Origin: Alkalihalobacillus alcalophilus ATCC 27647 = CGMCC 1.3604
GTDB lineage: Bacteria; Bacillota; Bacilli; Bacillales; Bacillaceae_D
Direction of reading: 5' to 3'
DNA: 7,416 nucleotides
Assembly (NCBI RefSeq): GCF_000292245.2
Contig: NZ_ALPT02000129.1
Coordinates: forward strand, 1-7,416
Both the position numbers and the translations under genes were made by a program. Positions 6,308-7,416 of this stretch are shown one piece after another. A model generated the notes under the pieces. The model worked only from the letters and a program-made list of their open reading frames with translations, was not told the DNA's origin and searched no databases. Each line of letters begins with the position of its first letter. The first letter of the stretch is position 1.

Positions 6308-6754
6308 TTACATAATAATGGTCGCAAAAGCATCTTCTTCTCCATTGTTAAACAGCTTGATAAACTCAAAATCCTTATTATGAAAACTCATTTTAAATAT
6401 TTTATTTTCACTTTGTTGAACCTTATCATCTGAATCAAAATGAATAAATAATTGATTATTAATAATCTCACTCGTAATATTGTCATAGCTTGTTGTGGGG
6501 TGTTGAAAAATGACATACATCTCTTTTTGTTCATTTTTGACAATTAATGAGACCCCTTCTTCAAACTCATAATGAAGGACATCTAATAATTGGTACACCT
6601 TCTCATAGTCAAAAACCAATTCCTCAATAATCGTCCCATCATCCAATTTTTCTTGAGAAATGACTTCAAACTCTGGCTGTTTTTCAAGGAAAAACAAAAC
6701 GATTATAAACATAATAGTGGCCCCGATTATCAACAACCAAATCCTTTTATTCAT
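6308..6754 (-). CDS. Membrane-anchored protein of unknown function
   Basis: I do not recognise this protein. From the ATG at 6754 it has 148 residues. A short basic start (MNKR) precedes one hydrophobic helix (about 5-23), then an acidic, probably extracytoplasmic domain of about 125 residues with alternating strands (for example TIIEELVFDYEKVYQLL, MYVIFQHP, NQLFIHFD, KMSFHNKDFEFIKLF). There is no lipobox and no cysteine, so it is an N-terminally anchored or secreted protein. An in-frame ATG at 6766 would add 4 residues. Neither start has a strong Shine-Dalgarno; GGG lies 7 bases before the one at 6754. A -10-like TATAAT lies on the minus strand at 6855-6860, with no good -35. The gene is monocistronic and shares its terminator with the spore lipoprotein gene. 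Codon use and AT content match the neighbours. It is probably a real but lineage-specific gene. Confidence 0.7.
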   Translation of the reverse strand: MNKRIWLLIIGATIMFIIVLFFLEKQPEFEVISQEKLDDGTIIEELVFDYEKVYQLLDVLHYEFEEGVSLIVKNEQKEMYVIFQHPTTSYDNITSEIINNQLFIHFDSDDKVQQSENKIFKMSFHNKDFEFIKLFNNGEEDAFATIIM

Positions 6755-6766
6755 AATTATGCCCAT

Positions 6767-7030
6767 TGTAAATTAAGTACAATCGATGCTAATACTTAAT
6801 TAGTAAGGCCACTCCCCCTCTTATGTTTTATAAGTATTTTTCCTTTATTCCCTCATTATATAACAAAAACCAGCTATTGATAGAAAGAATGTCTTAAGTG
6901 GCTAAATGAGATCGATTTTTTTAGTTAATATATGGTACGTGAAATTATTTAGTTTGATATTAAGTTCGTGCTTCCACGCTCTGATAAAAAGCTTAATTCA
7001 GATAAGTCGAGCTTTGTTTTAATAAAATGA
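6767..7030. other. Gene-free AT-rich region
   Basis: I find no gene here. The left part should hold the promoter of the minus-strand gene ending at 6308; the best candidate is TATAAT on the minus strand at 6855-6860 with a poor -35. A small inverted repeat CTAAT/ATTAG (6789-6803) lies in its leader. A plus-strand ATG at 6906 opens 38 hydrophobic codons without a ribosome binding site, which I do not regard as a gene. Confidence 0.5.
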
Positions 7031-7201
7031 TTGATTTACCCTTTTGATGACACAACCTTTTCAAACACGAATCAATTGAGTTCTGCAAGTTTTTGTACTA
7101 TTTCATTTGGCCTTTATGCATTAGGCTTATCTGAGCATGTAAATGATTGGGACATAATGGTTGAAGCATCAGAAAACCGCTCACCTCGGAAGAAAGGATA
7201 A
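7031..7201 (+). pseudogene. Possible decayed nucleotidyltransferase-like fragment
   Basis: A 56-codon open frame begins at a TTG directly after a TGA and ends at TAA (7199-7201). It has no ribosome binding site. Its middle part reads SFGLYALGLSEHVNDWDIMV (positions 7106-7165). The pattern of Gly-x-x-Ala-Leu followed by Asn-Asp-x-Asp-Ile resembles the conserved core of small nucleotidyltransferase-fold proteins (G-S/G then D-x-D). With neither end of such a protein present, this would be a relic. The resemblance is by eye only, and the frame could be chance. Confidence 0.25.
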
Positions 7202-7416
7202 GAACTTAACTCAACTTTCGCATCGAGAAAATCCGTTCAACGAGTTGGCAGAGCGAAAGGGAAGCTCTTAAACAAATGCCCTTGATACGTTAGAAAAGCG
7301 AGAACGTACTATCACACAAAACGGATAAACTGTGCATTAAGAAAAAATAGACAATGTACAATGCTCTTCGGCTGTCGCTCCCAAAACCATACTCCGCGTC
7401 CTTGCTGAGAACCTGG
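7158..7416. other. GC-richer tract with interrupted frame; decayed gene or intergenic repeat
   Basis: Base composition rises here to about 40-45 percent GC and over 50 percent in the last 36 bases, against about 30 percent just to the left. One plus-strand frame (first bases divisible by 3) stays protein-like across the whole tract, with ENPFNELAERKG, TNALDTLEKRERTITQNG and DNVQCSSAVAPKTILRVLAE. It is broken by TAA at 7269, 7326 and 7338. The minus strand also has open frames of about 34 and 43 codons running from the window edge. No start with a ribosome binding site is visible. It could be a decayed gene, a dispersed intergenic repeat, or the 3' edge of an element continuing to the right. 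Confidence 0.35.

Noticed and set aside
6590..6799. Plus-strand open frame of 69 codons
   Set aside because: It is antisense to the start of the membrane-anchored protein gene and has no start signals.
6906..7022. Plus-strand 38-codon hydrophobic frame
   Set aside because: There is no ribosome binding site, and AT-rich sequence readily yields Leu/Ile/Phe-rich frames.

Overview
The window looks like chromosomal DNA of a low-GC, endospore-forming, aerobic member of the Bacillaceae or a close relative. The evidence is the AT-rich composition, strong AAGGAGG-type ribosome binding sites, TTG start use, U-tract terminators, a YhcN/YlaJ-type spore lipoprotein, a CtaG oxidase-assembly protein and a SigB-type promoter in front of an osmolyte carrier. 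I see no rRNA, tRNA, CRISPR array or intact insertion sequence.

Layout. (1) 1-130 is a gene-free AT-rich edge with a cre-like palindrome and two 9-bp direct repeats; it probably belongs to the regulatory region of an unseen gene to the left. (2) 146-1816, minus strand: a regulator built like an enhancer-binding protein (PrpR_N sensor, PAS-like region, AAA+ fold, Fis-type HTH), but with a degenerate ATPase and no sigma-54 contact loop. (3) 1835-2025: divergent promoter region with a minus-strand terminator-like hairpin. (4) 2026-3334, plus strand: two overlapping genes, a DUF2243 four-helix membrane protein and CtaG, both histidine-rich, probably acting in copper-dependent cytochrome oxidase assembly. 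(5) 3382-3434: hairpin terminator between convergent genes. (6) 3433-5310, minus strand: a BCCT osmolyte transporter carrying a charged helical linker and a C-terminal RCK_C (TrkA_C) domain, preceded by a leader with a SigB-like promoter, an unused Shine-Dalgarno and a possible 10-codon upstream ORF. (7) 5680-6183, plus strand: YhcN/YlaJ-family spore lipoprotein. (8) 6204-6252: bidirectional terminator shared with (9) 6308-6754, minus strand, a small membrane-anchored protein I do not recognise. (10) 6767-7416 holds no intact gene. It contains a possible nucleotidyltransferase-like remnant and a GC-richer tract with a coherent but stop-interrupted frame, suggesting decayed genes or an intergenic repeat.

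Function. Apart from the DUF2243-CtaG pair, the genes are independent single-gene units (respiratory assembly, osmoprotection, spore coat/membrane lipoprotein, metabolite-responsive regulation). The most unusual item is the RCK_C domain fused to a betaine-type carrier. RCK_C domains of other proteins bind cyclic di-AMP, so this fusion would allow direct nucleotide control of osmolyte uptake. That is an inference from domain architecture. The second is the regulator, which has kept the overall layout of a sigma-54 activator while losing the parts needed to act as one.
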